Below, one piece after another: positions 10,615 through 23,029 of a DNA stretch of 57,746 nt. Source of the DNA: Nemertoderma westbladi (lineage: Eukaryota > Xenacoelomorpha > Nemertodermatida > Nemertodermatidae); the NCBI GenBank assembly GCA_032718475.1, contig JAUCBJ010005699.1, forward strand, positions 1-57,746. Reading direction: 5' to 3'. The position numbers and the translations under genes were made by a program. Position 1 is the stretch's first letter, and the number at the start of each line of letters is the position of its first letter. The notes under the pieces were generated by a model. It had not been told where the DNA came from, did no database searches, and worked only from the letters and a program-made list of their open reading frames with translations.

Positions 10615-12324
10615 CAGCGTCTGGAGTGGGTGTGTGACTATATTATTTCATATATTTTTATTATTTTATATTTATGTATGTATTATTATGTAATTTTATT
10701 ATAATCGTTTTCTTTAATTTTATTTAGTAGAATGTTATTTTAGCGATTATTTAGTAGATTAGTGCAATATATATTAGTCTTATTACTTAATTACTTATAT
10801 ATTATATATTTAGTGCGACGGCGAGAAATAATTCTTTTTTCTCTTTCCTTACTGTCCGTAGTACATTATAAATATGTGACTACAGTAAGATGAAATGTCC
10901 GTACTTATTAAAGTGCAATAAAGCTCCTACTATATTCAAGTATTATTGGTAAGTAGAGTATTAGGAATGCAAAATTCAGATCCTCGTGTCTCAGCTAAAC
11001 CAAGCTCTGGGTAGACCTTGGAAACGACTTGCCTCTTCTCACTGACATTGCTTCTTGCGATATTGCGCTCATACTGTATATTGAATAATACATATAGTAG
11101 CGTGATGTCCCTTTAACAGTAGCGTAAAACGCAAAATAAATCTGTTAAACCCTTTGACCATCTGTAATTCTAGTCGATTAAGATATCGCGGCACCCACCG
11201 ATATACTTGAAAGACAAAATTCTAGAATCAGTGGTTAACGTCCCCAGACATGTTCTGGAATAAACCGGTGCCCATCTTAAATATTAACTATTAATATTTA
11301 TAACATCTGTCAAATAGATACAATGGAGTAATTACTTACAAGTTAACTCTAAAAAATCTATAAATTAAAATCTGTAAAATTTTAGATCCTTTAAAATTCT
11401 AGTCTATTAAGATATCGTAGCACTTACCGGTACCGATACTCTTAAAAGGACAAATTTCCTAGAATTAAGGATCCTAGTCCCCAGACATGCTCTGGAATAA
11501 AATTATGTCTGTTTTTAAGGATAAATAATAAAATTTACGGGAATAAATTTAAATTCATCTCTTTTAATGAATTTGATAAATTGTCATTTTATACAATTTA
11601 TAACATTCCCAAAATTCCATTAATTAATAGATCAAGGGAGCGGAGATTCACCCTATTAAGTGTATTAGTGTGCGAGAATCTCCAATATATAGTCAATAGC
11701 CGATAAAATTCATAAAATCATGAATAAAGGGGATATTGACAATTAAAGAATTACTATTAAATAGCATCCCAGATCTGTATGCATGAGAATTACCCTAATT
11801 CTACTGCTAGCTTTCCATAATGTCACCATGGCAACAACCACGCTAGAATTAGAAGCGAGTTAAAAGAACAATAGAAAGCTTGCCCCATTGAATAGCATAG
11901 GGAATAAATAGCACACTGCTAGTATCCAAGGATACATAATAATAACGTAGCATTCTGGAAGGCACTTGACTAACGGACAAATGGCCTGAATGTGTACAAT
12001 TTGTGACAGTTGTGTGGAATTTGTGCGTTTATAGGTGAATGTTACTACTAAAGTGTGTTTACAGTAGCGAGTCGCAATTGTGAAAGTAGCCCTAACTCTG
12101 CAGTAAGAACCTGAAGTAAATCTAAGCCTTTGGGACGGACAGTGGAGTGACTTGTGCCGGTTATCGTTGTCGTTGTGTAGCTACTACGTTGGCGAAAAAC
12201 ACAGCGATGACGGTACATCGGCGCTGAGGATCTTGCACTGTCCGGGGGCCGAGAGGGGTAGGCAGCGACTCCCGCTAGCCTAATTATAAACTCATTATAA
12301 TATTAATAAACTCATATAGCAGCT
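10615..12324 (+). other. BEL spacer between pol and ORF3 (copy A)
   Basis: This 1.7-kb AT-rich non-coding stretch is conserved in BEL-2 (41996-43180) and, more weakly, in the tail of family C (46070-46720), so it belongs to the element. Two internal blocks (about 11130-11290 and 11380-11530) are diverged repeats of each other; both carry a TCTAGTC-ATTAAGATATCG block and a CCCCAGACATG-TCTGGAATAAA block. No ORF is supported here. Confidence 0.65.
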
Positions 12325-13130
12325 ATGACTGAGTTGATAGAAGATGATCTTGGTATCAGGGAGCGATATACTCTACCTTTACAAGCGTTTGTTGATAGCT
12401 TGATACGCGGCGACGCTAGTCCAACTACTACGGAGGACAATGGTCGTTATATCGAACCGCCAATGTCCCAGGAGCAACTTACGCGTGAATTGGACTATAG
12501 AAAATTCACCGCTCGCTATACGCATCGTAATGGTACGTATATGGACTTCTTAACTACTGGCCATCCTATCGATTTACACGATACGGACGATGTAGACACC
12601 GAAAGGGAAATGGTTTTATTTAAATATCATACCCAGCGGAGTCGGAACGATAAACTGAGAATAGAACACGAGAATTCTATTCGGAACCGACTCGAAAGAG
12701 AAGACGTTGAAGAGCCGGATAAACGCAGCGACTTCAACGATTATCTGGAATTCTTGAGAGAAACATATCTCAATATTGCCAGTCAACAAAATCTAGAAAC
12801 TCGATATCCTCAAGGTATACATCATGACCCTATGATAGAACTCAAACGGCTCTATTTCACTATGATGTATCTTACCGCCGATCGACCGCTACCTGTCGTC
12901 CCAGATAGCTTTGAACAGATGGAGGAATATTGTAAAACTGGAGAACGATCACCCGCGTTTCCCCTGCAGGACGTGCGTCTTTGGTATTACTGCGATGAAT
13001 GCCCTAGACCCAATCAGCAAACGGAAAGACATAAGCATCCGCGGAGACGTTGCGCTAAACACAGTTTTACACGATATACTTATGGAAGTTTCGAGCGAAA
13101 CCTGTTCGACATATCACCTACGCTCGCTCA
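12325..13130 (+). CDS. BEL ORF3, N-terminal ~270 residues (3' truncated by a chimeric junction)
   Basis: This ORF starts with ATG (MTELIEDDLGIRERY) after the pol-ORF3 spacer. The first ~200 residues are acidic/polar with charged, possibly helical stretches. At ~219-252 there is a Cys/His cluster (YCDECPRP, then HKHPRRRC and KHSF) that could bind zinc. BEL-2 carries a homologous but differently broken copy (43190-44445), whose later part adds a coiled coil and a basic tail. Here the homology ends at about 13128, and the last ~8 codons to the stop at 13152 come from pol sequence. I do not recognise the family. It sits where some BEL elements carry env, but it shows no signal peptide or membrane span. 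Confidence 0.6.
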
Positions 13131-14650
13131 ACTCTCGTTACCAACAGAGTAGCCATTATACTCAGTCGCTCTAATGTAGATCAATGGTGACATTGCCCTG
13201 GGACGATTAATCCAGCCGACATCACTTCCAGAGGAGCAACTCCTCAAGAACTGATAGATACTCCAGACTGGTTAGGTGGACCCGACTTCCTGAGTAAAGA
13301 AGATGATGAATGGCCCCCTCATCTCACCACGGCGGAGATTAGTCAAGCCAAGGGAGCGGAGAAAGTCAAACCTAAAACCCATACGAGTAAATCAAAGTTA
13401 TTTAAACCCGTGATAGATCTGTCTGTACTACACATTTCCAGGGACGACGCTGTGGATCTAAACTCCCCCGCCACAAATAAATCTGTTATAGACATCAGAG
13501 AAAGAGACTGGAAATCTGGAACACCAGATGTCTCGCAAGGACTCTCACCTCTCCTGCAGAGAGCAATAAATCACTATAGCTCCTGGAATCGGCTTTGTAA
13601 GGCCATCGTGTATTTGAAGCGATGCTTCCATCATCACTATTCCAGGACGAAGATCGCTAGTGATACTGCTCCACTGACATCCGAGCAGGTCCATGCTATT
13701 AAAGATCTTCCCACATACAAAGTGTCGGATAGGTTTCTGACAGAGAAGATCAGTTATCAAGAGCATGAAAAAACCAATAAGCAGATACTGAGACTCCTGC
13801 AATGCTATGAAGATTCCGATAAGTATTTCCTGTTGTTGAGAAATCCACAGATGCGCTTAAGGGATCGTTTCTCTAGCACAATGATAGATGGGTTAATACG
13901 TGTTGGAGGGAGACTAACTAATGCTCCATTATCCTTTGACACTAAGTTTCCCATACTCATTAGAAATCTTGAAATACAAACCAAGATGATTGTAGATGTT
14001 CACAGTAGGCTTTACCATGCTGGTAGAGAACGAGTTCTTAGCGAAATTCGAACTCGCTATTATTTCCATAAACCCCGTAGAGCTCTGAACCAAGTTCGTA
14101 GGAACTGTATACCCTGTAGGAAAGCATTCAGTAGGCCTTTGACACAGCGAGAGGCAGAATTACCTAGGGAGCGAGTAAGCTTCTATGAACCACCCTTTAC
14201 TAATACCAGTGTGGATTCATTTGGCCCTATTGAAGTATATCGTGCTAGGACTATAGTCAAGCGATGGTGTGTCATCTTTGTCTGTATGACTTGTAGAGCG
14301 ATCCATCTAGATATGGTGAATGATCTATCTACCAACAGCTTCATACTGAGTTTACGCCGACAGATCGCTCATTTTGGAACTAGCAACACCATGAGATCCG
14401 ACAAAGGAACGAACTTCATTGGCGCCAATAATGAGATCAAAGCTTATGTGAAAGATTGGAACCAAAGACAGGTGGACGATCAGCTAAGGGTAACAGCATC
14501 TAGCTGGACCTTCAACGCCGCCGACACCCCTTGGTGTTGAGGAAGTTGGGAGAGATTAATACGGAGCGTGAAGACCGCATTTCACTTTATAGTGCCGTGC
14601 CGCGCGTATCTCACCGACGAACTTTTGCGGACGTTAATGGAAGAAATCGC
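13131..14650 (+). pseudogene. BEL fragment B1: end of RNase H through integrase
   Basis: From about 13135 the sequence matches BEL copy A pol from 8548 onward (TCGTTACCAACAGAGTAGCC). It is therefore a second pol copy joined to ORF3. An AGA-to-TGA change at about 13188 interrupts the RNase H end. The frame 13410-14540 carries the integrase HHCC module (VHSRLYHAGRE, CIPCRK) and the first two catalytic aspartates (VDSFGP, RSDKGTNF). A change at about 14536 turns WWGGSW into WC-stop just before the catalytic glutamate. At 14650 the match breaks off inside LMEEIA and family C begins. Confidence 0.8.
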
Positions 14651-15409
14651 TACGAAGTTGGGCTTCTCTGACGGTCCCCTCACCCTAAACTATTTAATAA
14701 TGAGACACTCGTGTATAAACGCATCTCCCAACTGGAAAGGCGTCTCACCGTCAACCCTGCAGCTCATGTGCTATACAAAGAGCAGATGACAAAGTTCATA
14801 AGTAAGGGATACGCGGAAATAGTTCTGCCAGTCGCCCCCAAGACTGACCGAACATACTACCTTACTCATCATTACGTTGAACGGGAAGACAAACGGGGAT
14901 GTATTAGAGTAGTGTTTGACGGTTCGGCTAAGTACCAAGGACAGTCCCTTAACTCAGAACTGCTACCCGGACCCAACTTGTTACAGTCTTTGCCCGGGAT
15001 ATTAATGTGCATGAGACAATATGCCGTCGCCTTTGATTCGGACATAGAGGGTATGTTTCTGCAAGTAAAAGCCTTAGACATCGACCAGGACAGCATGCGT
15101 TTCTTGTGGTGGACAGAAGGTGACTTGAATTCTAATCCAGTTGAGTATCATATGACCATTCAATCATTCGGTATCATTTCCAGTCTGTCCAACTCATGTT
15201 CAGTGTTACACCGGACAGCTGACGATCATCGGGATGCATTTCCGCCATTCGTCGTAGATAATATCAAAAGGGATATCTACATGGACAATAACTTGAAATC
15301 AGCCCCGACAGTTAAGGAAGCCATAAACATTGCCCAAGGGACAGTTAACTGCCTGAAACTTGGAGGATTTCGCTTGACGAAATTCACTGCAATTCTCGCG
15401 AGTTTCTAA
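14651..15409 (+). pseudogene. BEL family C reverse transcriptase, 5' part
   Basis: The sequence switches at 14651 to a clearly different BEL pol, starting in the RT-leading region (YEVGL, equivalent to YEIGL in copy A). Frame 14711-15409 has VRVV-type RT motifs (IRVVFDGSAKYQGQSL, FDSDIEGMFLQV, IYMDNNL). The catalytic box reads YMDN rather than YMDD, so the second aspartate is lost. A frameshift near 15390 (FTAILASF) ends the ORF. Codon-level divergence from copies A and B1 shows that this is a separate lineage rather than a recent duplicate. Confidence 0.78.
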
Positions 15410-16578
15410 AGGCCATACCCCCCGCAGAGCGTGGCGATACCGAGCTTAACTTAAATAAGGACGATCTGCCCGAGACTAAGACATTAGGACTTCGTTGGCT
15501 GACAGAAAGCGACACCATGGAGTTTAAAGTTAAGTTAAGAAAGGGTAACACTCGAACCAAGCGCATTTGCCTCAGCATACTTAGCACTTATTTAGACCCC
15601 CTCGGCTTTATTAGTCCAGTTATTTTACTGGCTCGAGACCTCATTCACCGAATGTGGAAGGAAAACGACACTTGGGACGACCCCTTGACAGGGACACTGC
15701 TAGAAGACTGGTGGAAATGGGAACGGTCCTTGCCTGACCTCGAGAAGTTCTCTCTACCTAGGGCATATTTCCCAAATGTCAACTCCCTGCAGACCTATGA
15801 ACTCCATGTATTCGGTGATGCGAGCAACAAGGGTAGCGGGATTGTAGCTTACTTTAGATGCGAAACCCCAGATGGTGTCTCAGTAGCATTAGTTGCCTCA
15901 AAGGCCCTGATAAGACCAATCACCAAGACCAAAGACACCTTAACCATTTCCCGAACTATTTTTTCCATCCTATCATTTTTATCCATTCCTACTATCATCG
16001 CTAAAAACATACTAACACAGACAGACTATAAGGTAGTAAGGACAGTTTACTGGACAGACTGCATTGGTTTTAGAATATCTGACCAACACGACATGCCAGT
16101 TCAGTGTGCATGGATGATACTAAAGGACACAAATCTTGATCAGTGGAGACATTGTCCAGGATTGTTAAATCACGCTGACATTGCGTCTCGCGGTGCCACC
16201 CCTCAGGAACTGATAGACACCAAGTGTTGGTTGCCGGGACCTGCCTTTTTACAAGGCCCCGAGAATAGTTGGCCCCCAAATATAACGCCTGCGGAAATAA
16301 GGCAACAAGTGAAGGGCACGGAAATTGCTAAGTCTAAAAACAAAGCGTCCAAGTTAAAACTATTCAAAAATATCGACATATCTTCACTGCATGTAAGTGA
16401 GAATGTGAACCAAACAAGCACCCCAGACAGTGAAGCCCTTATTACCCTTTCAGTCCCAGACCTGACTGGCGGCCTTTCACCGCTCGTTAGCAAAGCCATG
16501 GATCATTACAGTTCCTGGCATAAGCTTTGTCGTGCTATCATAACATTAAAACGTTATGTTTACTACCGCTGTAACTGA
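15410..16578 (+). pseudogene. BEL family C RT C-terminus and RNase H
   Basis: Frame 15517-16578 continues pol with KRICLSILSTYLDPLGFISP, ELHVFGDASNKGSGIVAY and DQWRHCPG. Around 15915-16080 the RNase H core is diverged: in place of the VPRAELKAAL block is an unrelated serine/isoleucine-rich stretch, and WTD is followed by CIGFRIS. The TGA at 16576-16578 is in frame with the next ORF at 16600, so a nonsense mutation splits one polyprotein. RNase H is probably inactive. Confidence 0.75.
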
Positions 16579-18048
16579 CGCAAATTTACACAACGCAAAT
16601 TGTTGGATCACGAAGTAGACTATACTAACAGGCAACTACTCCGACTATCTCAAATCCAAGAAAGGGCTCCAACATACGAATACCACCTGAAACACCCCGC
16701 TACGCAGTCGAACGATAAATTTTCCAGTGTGATGTTCGACGGCCTGATTAGAGTGGGAGGTCGACTTACCAACGCCCCCCTTTCCCGCGACACGATATTT
16801 CCTATTATTATCTACGATTCCGTCATTCAACGCAAAATAATACAGGACGTGCACAATCAGCTGTTGCATGTGGGGAGGGACCATATACTTAGTGAAATAC
16901 GCACTAGGTATTATCTTGTAAAGCCCAGGAAAGCCTTAAACAAAGTTCTGCGTAACTGTTTACCCTGTAGGAAACTGTATTGCCAGCCTATGACTCAGTT
17001 AGAAGCACCCTTACCAAAGGAGCGCGTCAGCTGTTACGAGCCCCCCTTTACACATACATGCGTAGATCTGTTTGGACCAATAGAAGTCAAGAGGGCTCGA
17101 ACCATGGTTAAAAGATGGTGCGTCATCTTCGTCTGTATGACTTGCCGCGCCGTACAACTAGACATGGTTAATGATATCTCCATGAACAGCTTTATCATGT
17201 GCTTACGTAGGCAAATTAGACGATACGGCACTAGCAATACAATGAAATCCGACAAAGGGACGAACTTTATAGGAGCAAACAACGAAATAGCACGCTCTAT
17301 AGAAGAATGGAACCAGGACCAGGTTGATGAGATGTTGAAGATTTCCACTTCCAGTTGGACCTTCAACGCCGCAAACGCACCCTGGTGGGGCGGGAGCTGG
17401 GTGAGATTAATTTGTAGTGTAAAGGTAGCCTTTCATCACATACTATCTTGCAAGGCCTACCTCACAGATGAAATTCTCCGAATCATCTTAGAGGAAGTGA
17501 CCGCCTATCTAAACAGTCGGCCCCTAATGCCCGTTTCGACCAACCCCAAAGCACTAGAGGCCCTCACACCAGCCCACTTTCTAATGAAAAAGAAAGTAGT
17601 AATGTTGCCGGTCTCAACACCAGAAGACGGTGATGAGCTATTGCGACAGACCTGGAAGATGACACAATTACTGTCATCCCGATTTGCAAACCACTTTGAG
17701 CACTTTTACCTCCCCAGTATACAACTTAGAAACAAGTGGTTTTCGGTAAAAGACAATGCCAGAGTGGGCGACATGGTCTTAGTTGTAGACCCCGATCTTC
17801 CCCGCAAATGTTGGCAGACAGCGCGCATCGTAGAGACACATGTTAGCGTGGACGGCCTAGTAAGATCAGTGGATTTAGTAGTGCTCAGGGAAAAAGGCAA
17901 GCTAAATTTCGTTCCACAGAGGCTCAACCGTCCCATAGGACGCCTCTGCCTACTAGAAATGGCACGGGAAGAATCTGGCAATTATGGAAAGCGGGAAGTT
18001 AAGCCAACGAACTTAACTTACTTCCTGCTATATATGGTAAACTCCTAG
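16579..18048 (+). pseudogene. BEL family C integrase and DUF5641-like C-terminus
   Basis: This open segment (ORF 16600-18048, 482 residues) is the best-preserved integrase in the window. The zinc-binding part shows VHNQLLHVGRDHI and CLPCRKLY. The catalytic core has VDLFGPIEV (Asp), KSDKGTNFIGANNEI (Asp) and WWGGSWVRLICSVK, where V occupies the position that is E (WERL) in copies A and B1. The catalytic glutamate therefore seems replaced. The C-terminal ~130 residues (FYLPSIQLRNKWF, GDMVLVVDPDLPRKCW) match the DUF5641-type domain that ends BEL Pol. The stop at 18048 is the natural end of pol. Confidence 0.8.
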
Positions 18049-18182
18049 GTAATGCTTGAGTGCGCCGCATATCACTCTCGAGCGTGGGAACGGGTTAGGT
18101 GAAGTTAACCACCGACTCCATCGCTGACCCATTTTTTCAAAATATGCCATATACTCAGCTTGACAGGCTAACAAAATATTAT
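18049..18182 (+). other. Start of BEL family C post-pol region; target duplication of BEL-2
   Basis: This short non-coding stretch follows family C pol. Its last five bases (18178-18182, ATTAT) are the target-site duplication of the BEL-2 insertion. The interrupted region resumes at 45688. Confidence 0.7.
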
Positions 18183-19346
18183 TGTAAAGGCTTTTGCGGA
18201 TCTAGCTAGTCATTTTTCCCACAAAGTACTCTGTAGGTGTTTTAGCGGACATAAAAAGCCGTTTTCTTACTGTGTAGGTGTTTTAGTGGACATAAAAAGC
18301 CATTTTTCTGTATGTGTACTTTAGCGGACATAACTAGCGATTTTATGCCGCAATACGCCAAAATACTCTTGATACAGTGTAGTTCAGATGACGACATCTA
18401 TCAGCTGAGATGTCGACGTGTAGCTTTTGGCTTTCTTTGTTTGGCTCGACCAATCAGAGCGGTTTTCTCTCTGTGTTGGACAGTGCATACAGAAACTCAC
18501 GCAATTCAGTCAGTGTGTATTTTTCCTAAGCCTAGAACACCGGCTGTGGAATTATTCTGTGTTTCAGACTTTAGCCAAACATTAGAACGGCTTTGATCAT
18601 AGAAACGTATAACTGTTATTCTATCTACCACTTATCATATTATATTATACGTACCTTTCACCGCATTATTTTACTGCTATTTACTGTCGGTTATTAATTG
18701 TATCAGTTTATGGAATATTGTTATATTTGGAGAATATCGATAAATAATCATAAAACCCCAATCTTCTTGATATACTGAAGGTGAGAGACCGGTTACATAT
18801 AGCAATTGCGACTTACATTATAGTGGTTTTGGAGTGAATTTAATGCTATTTCATAGGCCCTACAGGTGTCAGTCGCTGTTCTCTTTATATGTGACTAAAA
18901 TTAGTGAAGGTCGGCAGATCGGTGTGCAGCATTGTGCGGTAGTGTGCATGAGTGTGATAGATAACAAAGCATCTCCTAAAGAATGCGCTTTATACGTGAA
19001 TCAATAGCCATCCCGTTGAGTTTAGTGTAAGTCATAACTCTGTTTACATACTTAGAGCGCCACGTCCTAAAGGAACTGTTAATATTTCCCGAAAGTGAAT
19101 AATATTTGTCAGAGATTATATTAATGATCAATCGAATAATACAGTAGGCCTACACCGCAATAAGGTCAGAGCTTCCGAATCCAGTCTCCCGGGTAAATCC
19201 AGCGGGTGAATGGTCGCGCATAGGCTGGCTTCGGCTAATGTAGTTTTATGTGTATCAAATACTTGTCATAGGCTAAAGTTGATTTATAAACTAGAATACA
19301 CCTATATTTGGCAGGTTAAACTGCTAAAGGTCTAAAAGCGCGAACA
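18183..19346 (+). repeat. BEL-2 5' LTR
   Basis: This 1164-bp direct repeat is almost identical to 44524-45687, begins TG and ends CA. It contains three short tandem copies of TAGCGGACATAA/TAGTGGACATAA-type units within 18240-18330. No TATA box can be assigned with confidence. Confidence 0.88.
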
Positions 19347-21397
19347 ATAACAGTTTTATCTTCTGATTGCAGTGTAGGCAATAAATATAGTTGTCTATTG
19401 TTCTGGTAAGAACAATAACAGTTATTGCTTCTTTATTGCAACGTAGGCAATAAAGGAAAAGTACCGGTCGACTGGTAACCAGTAGGCCTAACTACCTAAC
19501 CACCCGAACCGGTACTTACAGCAGTACAGGTACATCAGTATTATTCGATTTTGATAATTATATACCGGTAGGTCTTGATATTTAATCAGGGACGGCCGCC
19601 CTAGTTTTTTATTGGGATTTTACTTATTTCTGTCAGTTTTATTTATTTGTAAGTTAATATTGAGCAGAAGGCGTGTAAGCCTGCTCAGATTGTACAGATA
19701 ATTTGTAGGCTGGACTGTTGTCTGACTGTTGTTAAGTCTGAAGAGATTGCAGTGTGTGTAGAGTGTATGTCCGATAAAGTACTAGTTAGGAACGTGGGTG
19801 GCATCCAGTGCTGTAAGGTAAATCCCCCCTGAAAGAATAAGTCGTACTACTCGGTTAGAACGCATACTAACTAACCATTTCGGAGTCTGCATATACTGTA
19901 GTTTATTTAGGCTTGATAGTAGTCTGCCAGCGTTTGGTCTGTATTTTGTTTGTGTAGTCTGTACGGGTAGCGTAATATTTATTATTCAGAGTTTATGCGA
20001 TTATTCGCAACATACATAACCCCAAGTTTATTCCTATAGTAATTGTGCTTGTTATACATACCGTTATAGTTAAATTAACCCCGGTACTACATCAGGGCTG
20101 TTTGGCGTAGGTAAAGACTGGTGATTTTATGCTCTAGTCACTCCGGCAGATACCGTGGTTCTTTTAGCTGTACAAGTATTTTTAACTGCTGGTTATTTGT
20201 TGTATAAGTACTTGTACCTAATTTAGGGTTTAGTGTACAGTGCTTTCCGAAGGTAATTAGTGTGTAGGCAGTATATTTGTGTTGTAAAGTGGTTAATAGG
20301 CACGTTGGCTCTGGTAGGCCGCGGTAATTAACTTCTAGGTAGGAACACTCCGTGTACATAGCGTAGTACTTATAGCGCTACGGCTATAAGTCGTCAGACG
20401 GTGGTATTTTTCCTATCTGGACAACACAATATATTTACTACTGCTTTATTATTTTCAAATACCGTAGTATCCTGTCCGTTTGTAATAACCAGAAATTCTA
20501 ACACCTTGTTAGGCTAGTTTTTAGATTTCTTGTAAAATTAACCCTAAAAATTCGTACGTGTAATTTTTGTGTTTATTTAGAGATTGTAATCTCACCCCGT
20601 AATTGTACATAATTCGTAGTAATAAGAAACTTAGGCAAGTATAATTATTTGTTTTAGTGTCCAATCCAACAAGTAGCACTTCACTGAGAGCATACAGCTT
20701 CTGTGTAGTGACTCCTTCCCAGAAATAATAACATTTATTTCAAACATTGACAAAACCCATTAAACGGGTATATATATATTATAAATCAACTCAAACGATT
20801 TATAAAATAGTAGGCCTGTCATACAACAATTAGGTCTTAATATCAGTTGGACTACTGCTTAAAATAACGGTAATAAAGTGAAGTAAAGTAACTAAGTAAC
20901 TCTAAAAATTCAGAAATTCAATTATTCTAAAATAATTGATATACCGGTATTCACGATAGGCTTATTACATTTATTTCTATAAATTTAAGCTGAAATTATA
21001 TACCGGTATTCTGTAATTAATTCTAGTCTATAGTTATACTTTTATATTATAAGTGTAAGTTGTATACCGGTATCCACGATAGGCTTATTATATATTTATA
21101 TATATTTGTGCTGAAATTATATACCGGTATTCTGTGACAAACCTAGTCTGTAATAATACTTATATATTATAATACTAATATAATATAATAATACTATAAT
21201 ATAATATAATATAATATAATATAATATAATATATATAATACTATAAGTGTATACCGGTACTCTAATATATTGTATATACATCACGTTACATAGAGTAACG
21301 ATATCGGTAATTAATTACTAGGCTAACAGTTGATACCGAATTACTAGACTTGCTTTAACTGTAATATAGCAGTAGGCATTCAACTGTACAAACAAAC
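19347..21397 (+). other. BEL-2 leader
   Basis: This is 2.05 kb of non-coding leader before gag. It includes a small duplication around 19347-19450 (AACAATAACAGTT...GTAGGCAATAAA twice). A ~125-bp tandem duplication lies at about 20938-21190, with each unit carrying two ATACCGGTAT palindromes and a CACGATAGGCTTATTA block. A TAATA/ATAAT microsatellite follows at about 21170-21240. There is no obvious primer-binding site next to the LTR. Confidence 0.6.
20938..21190 (+). repeat. Two-copy tandem duplication with ATACCGGTAT palindromes
   Basis: Two ~125-bp units each contain ATACCGGTAT, (C/T)CACGATAGGCTTATTA, a TGAAATTATATACCGGTATTCTGT block and a CTAGTCT block. The units differ by scattered substitutions, so the duplication is old. 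Confidence 0.7.
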
Positions 21398-22775
21398 ATG
21401 TCTGACACAAAGCAAAACCTGTCAGACAGTCTCCTAGATACAACCATCTGTGACCCAGATAGGAGTGCTGAACGTTTGAGACCGAAGTTCAACTCACCTC
21501 CTACTGTAAGAAAGGTCATCCCTCCAGTAGTAGTATCAGACCCTAGGCTAGTCCAACACCGTAGGTCTATCATAGGCACTCGGGCTCAAGTCAAGCGGGA
21601 TCAAGAAGCAGCTGTCAAACAGCAGCAACACCCTAGCCGAGAACTTATTTTTCAGCGGCCCGATAGCTCCAGTAGTTCGGATACTGTAGAGCTGACACCC
21701 GAGCGCGGACCAAAGATGGCAGATGCGGTTTATTCGGATCCCCTTCTCATTCTTCCTGCAGCCATACTCACTAGGGTATTGATTGCGGTGGAGGAACAAC
21801 AAATTGATTGGGCGAGAAGTAAGCGATCGACCAAGGACAGTTATGCGGGATACACAAGAGAGGAACTGAAGTCTATTGTCGAGTCGCAATGGAACTTCCC
21901 CGGACCTGGACTCCCGTTTGACTTATCGAAAGCTGCCTGGGAAGACATACACAGGATGGGAGTGACAGAAGACACTAGTGATCCAGCTGTGTGGAAGAGG
22001 TCGGCAGCAGGATATGTACAGGGATTCTTCAGCTCTTTGGAGCGATTAAAGGAACAACTGTTTCAACAAACCCAAGGACCTCAATAGCAGGGAGAGCTGC
22101 TTTATCAAGTTCGCGAAATAATTCTAAGAATCAGACTAATCCTATCGGCCTTTGAGGAAGCTTCGAAAAGAAGACAAGACACGTCGTTGCAAGTTGCCGT
22201 AAAGACTTGGTTCCAGCGGGTGAGTCTCAAGGTTCAAGGAACGGCCCAGTGGAAATTTCAGCTGGCTGAGCGCTCCACCCATGGAGAATCAACAGACGCT
22301 ACCTTTTCTCAAGTGGAAAGCGAAGCGACAGCAGAGAAACCGCAGAAGAGGGACGCTATTGACATCTATCTGTCAGACTATCAACGATTTCTAGGTGATG
22401 AAGAGTTGAGGAGACGGCTGGCTGGACTTCACCCTAATAGTGAAGGAGCCAAGTTTGTGCTGGACGCAATAGATGCGGAAATGCTAGCTGCGAACCAAGC
22501 TAAATTTGATGAAAGCATCCGCATCGCTAAGGTTCAAGAAGAACAAGTAAAGAAAAAACGTATAGAAGATCGAAAGGCGGCAGCAGCGGCAGCTGCAGAA
22601 GTTGAAAGAAAAGCGGCAGAAGCAGAAGCGGAAAGAAAGGCAGCAGAAGTGGAAAGGAAAGCGGCAGCGGCAGAAGCAGAAGCGGAAAGAAAGGCAGCAG
22701 AAGTGGAAAGGAAAGCGGCAATGGCAGCGGCAGAAGCGGAAAGAAAAGCGGCCGAAGTGGAAAGAAAAGCAGTAG
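21398..22775 (+). pseudogene. BEL-2 gag, N-terminal half (interrupted by the Polinton)
   Basis: The ATG at 21398 opens a 229-codon ORF (MSDTKQNLSDSL) that stops at TAG 22085-22087. The same frame then runs on without a stop into GESTDATFSQVESEA and the AERKAA coiled-coil repeat. Copy A gag matches from 22280 on, so both halves are one gag with an in-frame TAG. The TAG sits in CAA-TAG-CAG, reminiscent of readthrough contexts, but a simple nonsense mutation is equally possible. Around 22775 the coiled coil is cut and Polinton-side DNA begins. Gag would form the particle core. This N-terminal extension is missing in copy A. Confidence 0.72.
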
Positions 22776-23029
22776 CATATTTTGGTCTTTTGAATTTTGG
22801 TCGCATATGACCGTAATTAATCAATCAACATTAACTCGAATGATATTACTATATCTATAGTTCATCCGTTTTAAATAAAGCCAATAAAATATTGATCCCG
22901 CGCATATACTGTAGAAGATGCGCGACAATGAACGTGGTCACAGATGTCTATAATTTAACATTATACTGTACTGTATGTACAATGGAGTCAAGTAGAGAGA
23001 GAGAGAGAGCTTAAATAATAATAATAATA
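22776..23029 (+). other. Polinton left flank
   Basis: This is non-coding AT-rich DNA between the broken gag and the first Polinton gene. It contains a short GA microsatellite (about 22993-23009) and a TAA microsatellite just before the ATG at 23030. No inverted counterpart of this end is recognisable at 37805-38741. Confidence 0.45.

Noticed and set aside
12325-13152. Calling ORF3 an envelope protein
   Set aside because: No signal peptide, membrane span or cleavage motif; cluster and tail suggest nucleic-acid binding instead.
18312-18596. 94-aa ORF present in both BEL-2 LTRs (also 44653-44937)
   Set aside because: It is conserved only because the LTRs are near-identical; no start context or motif, and copy A does not keep it.
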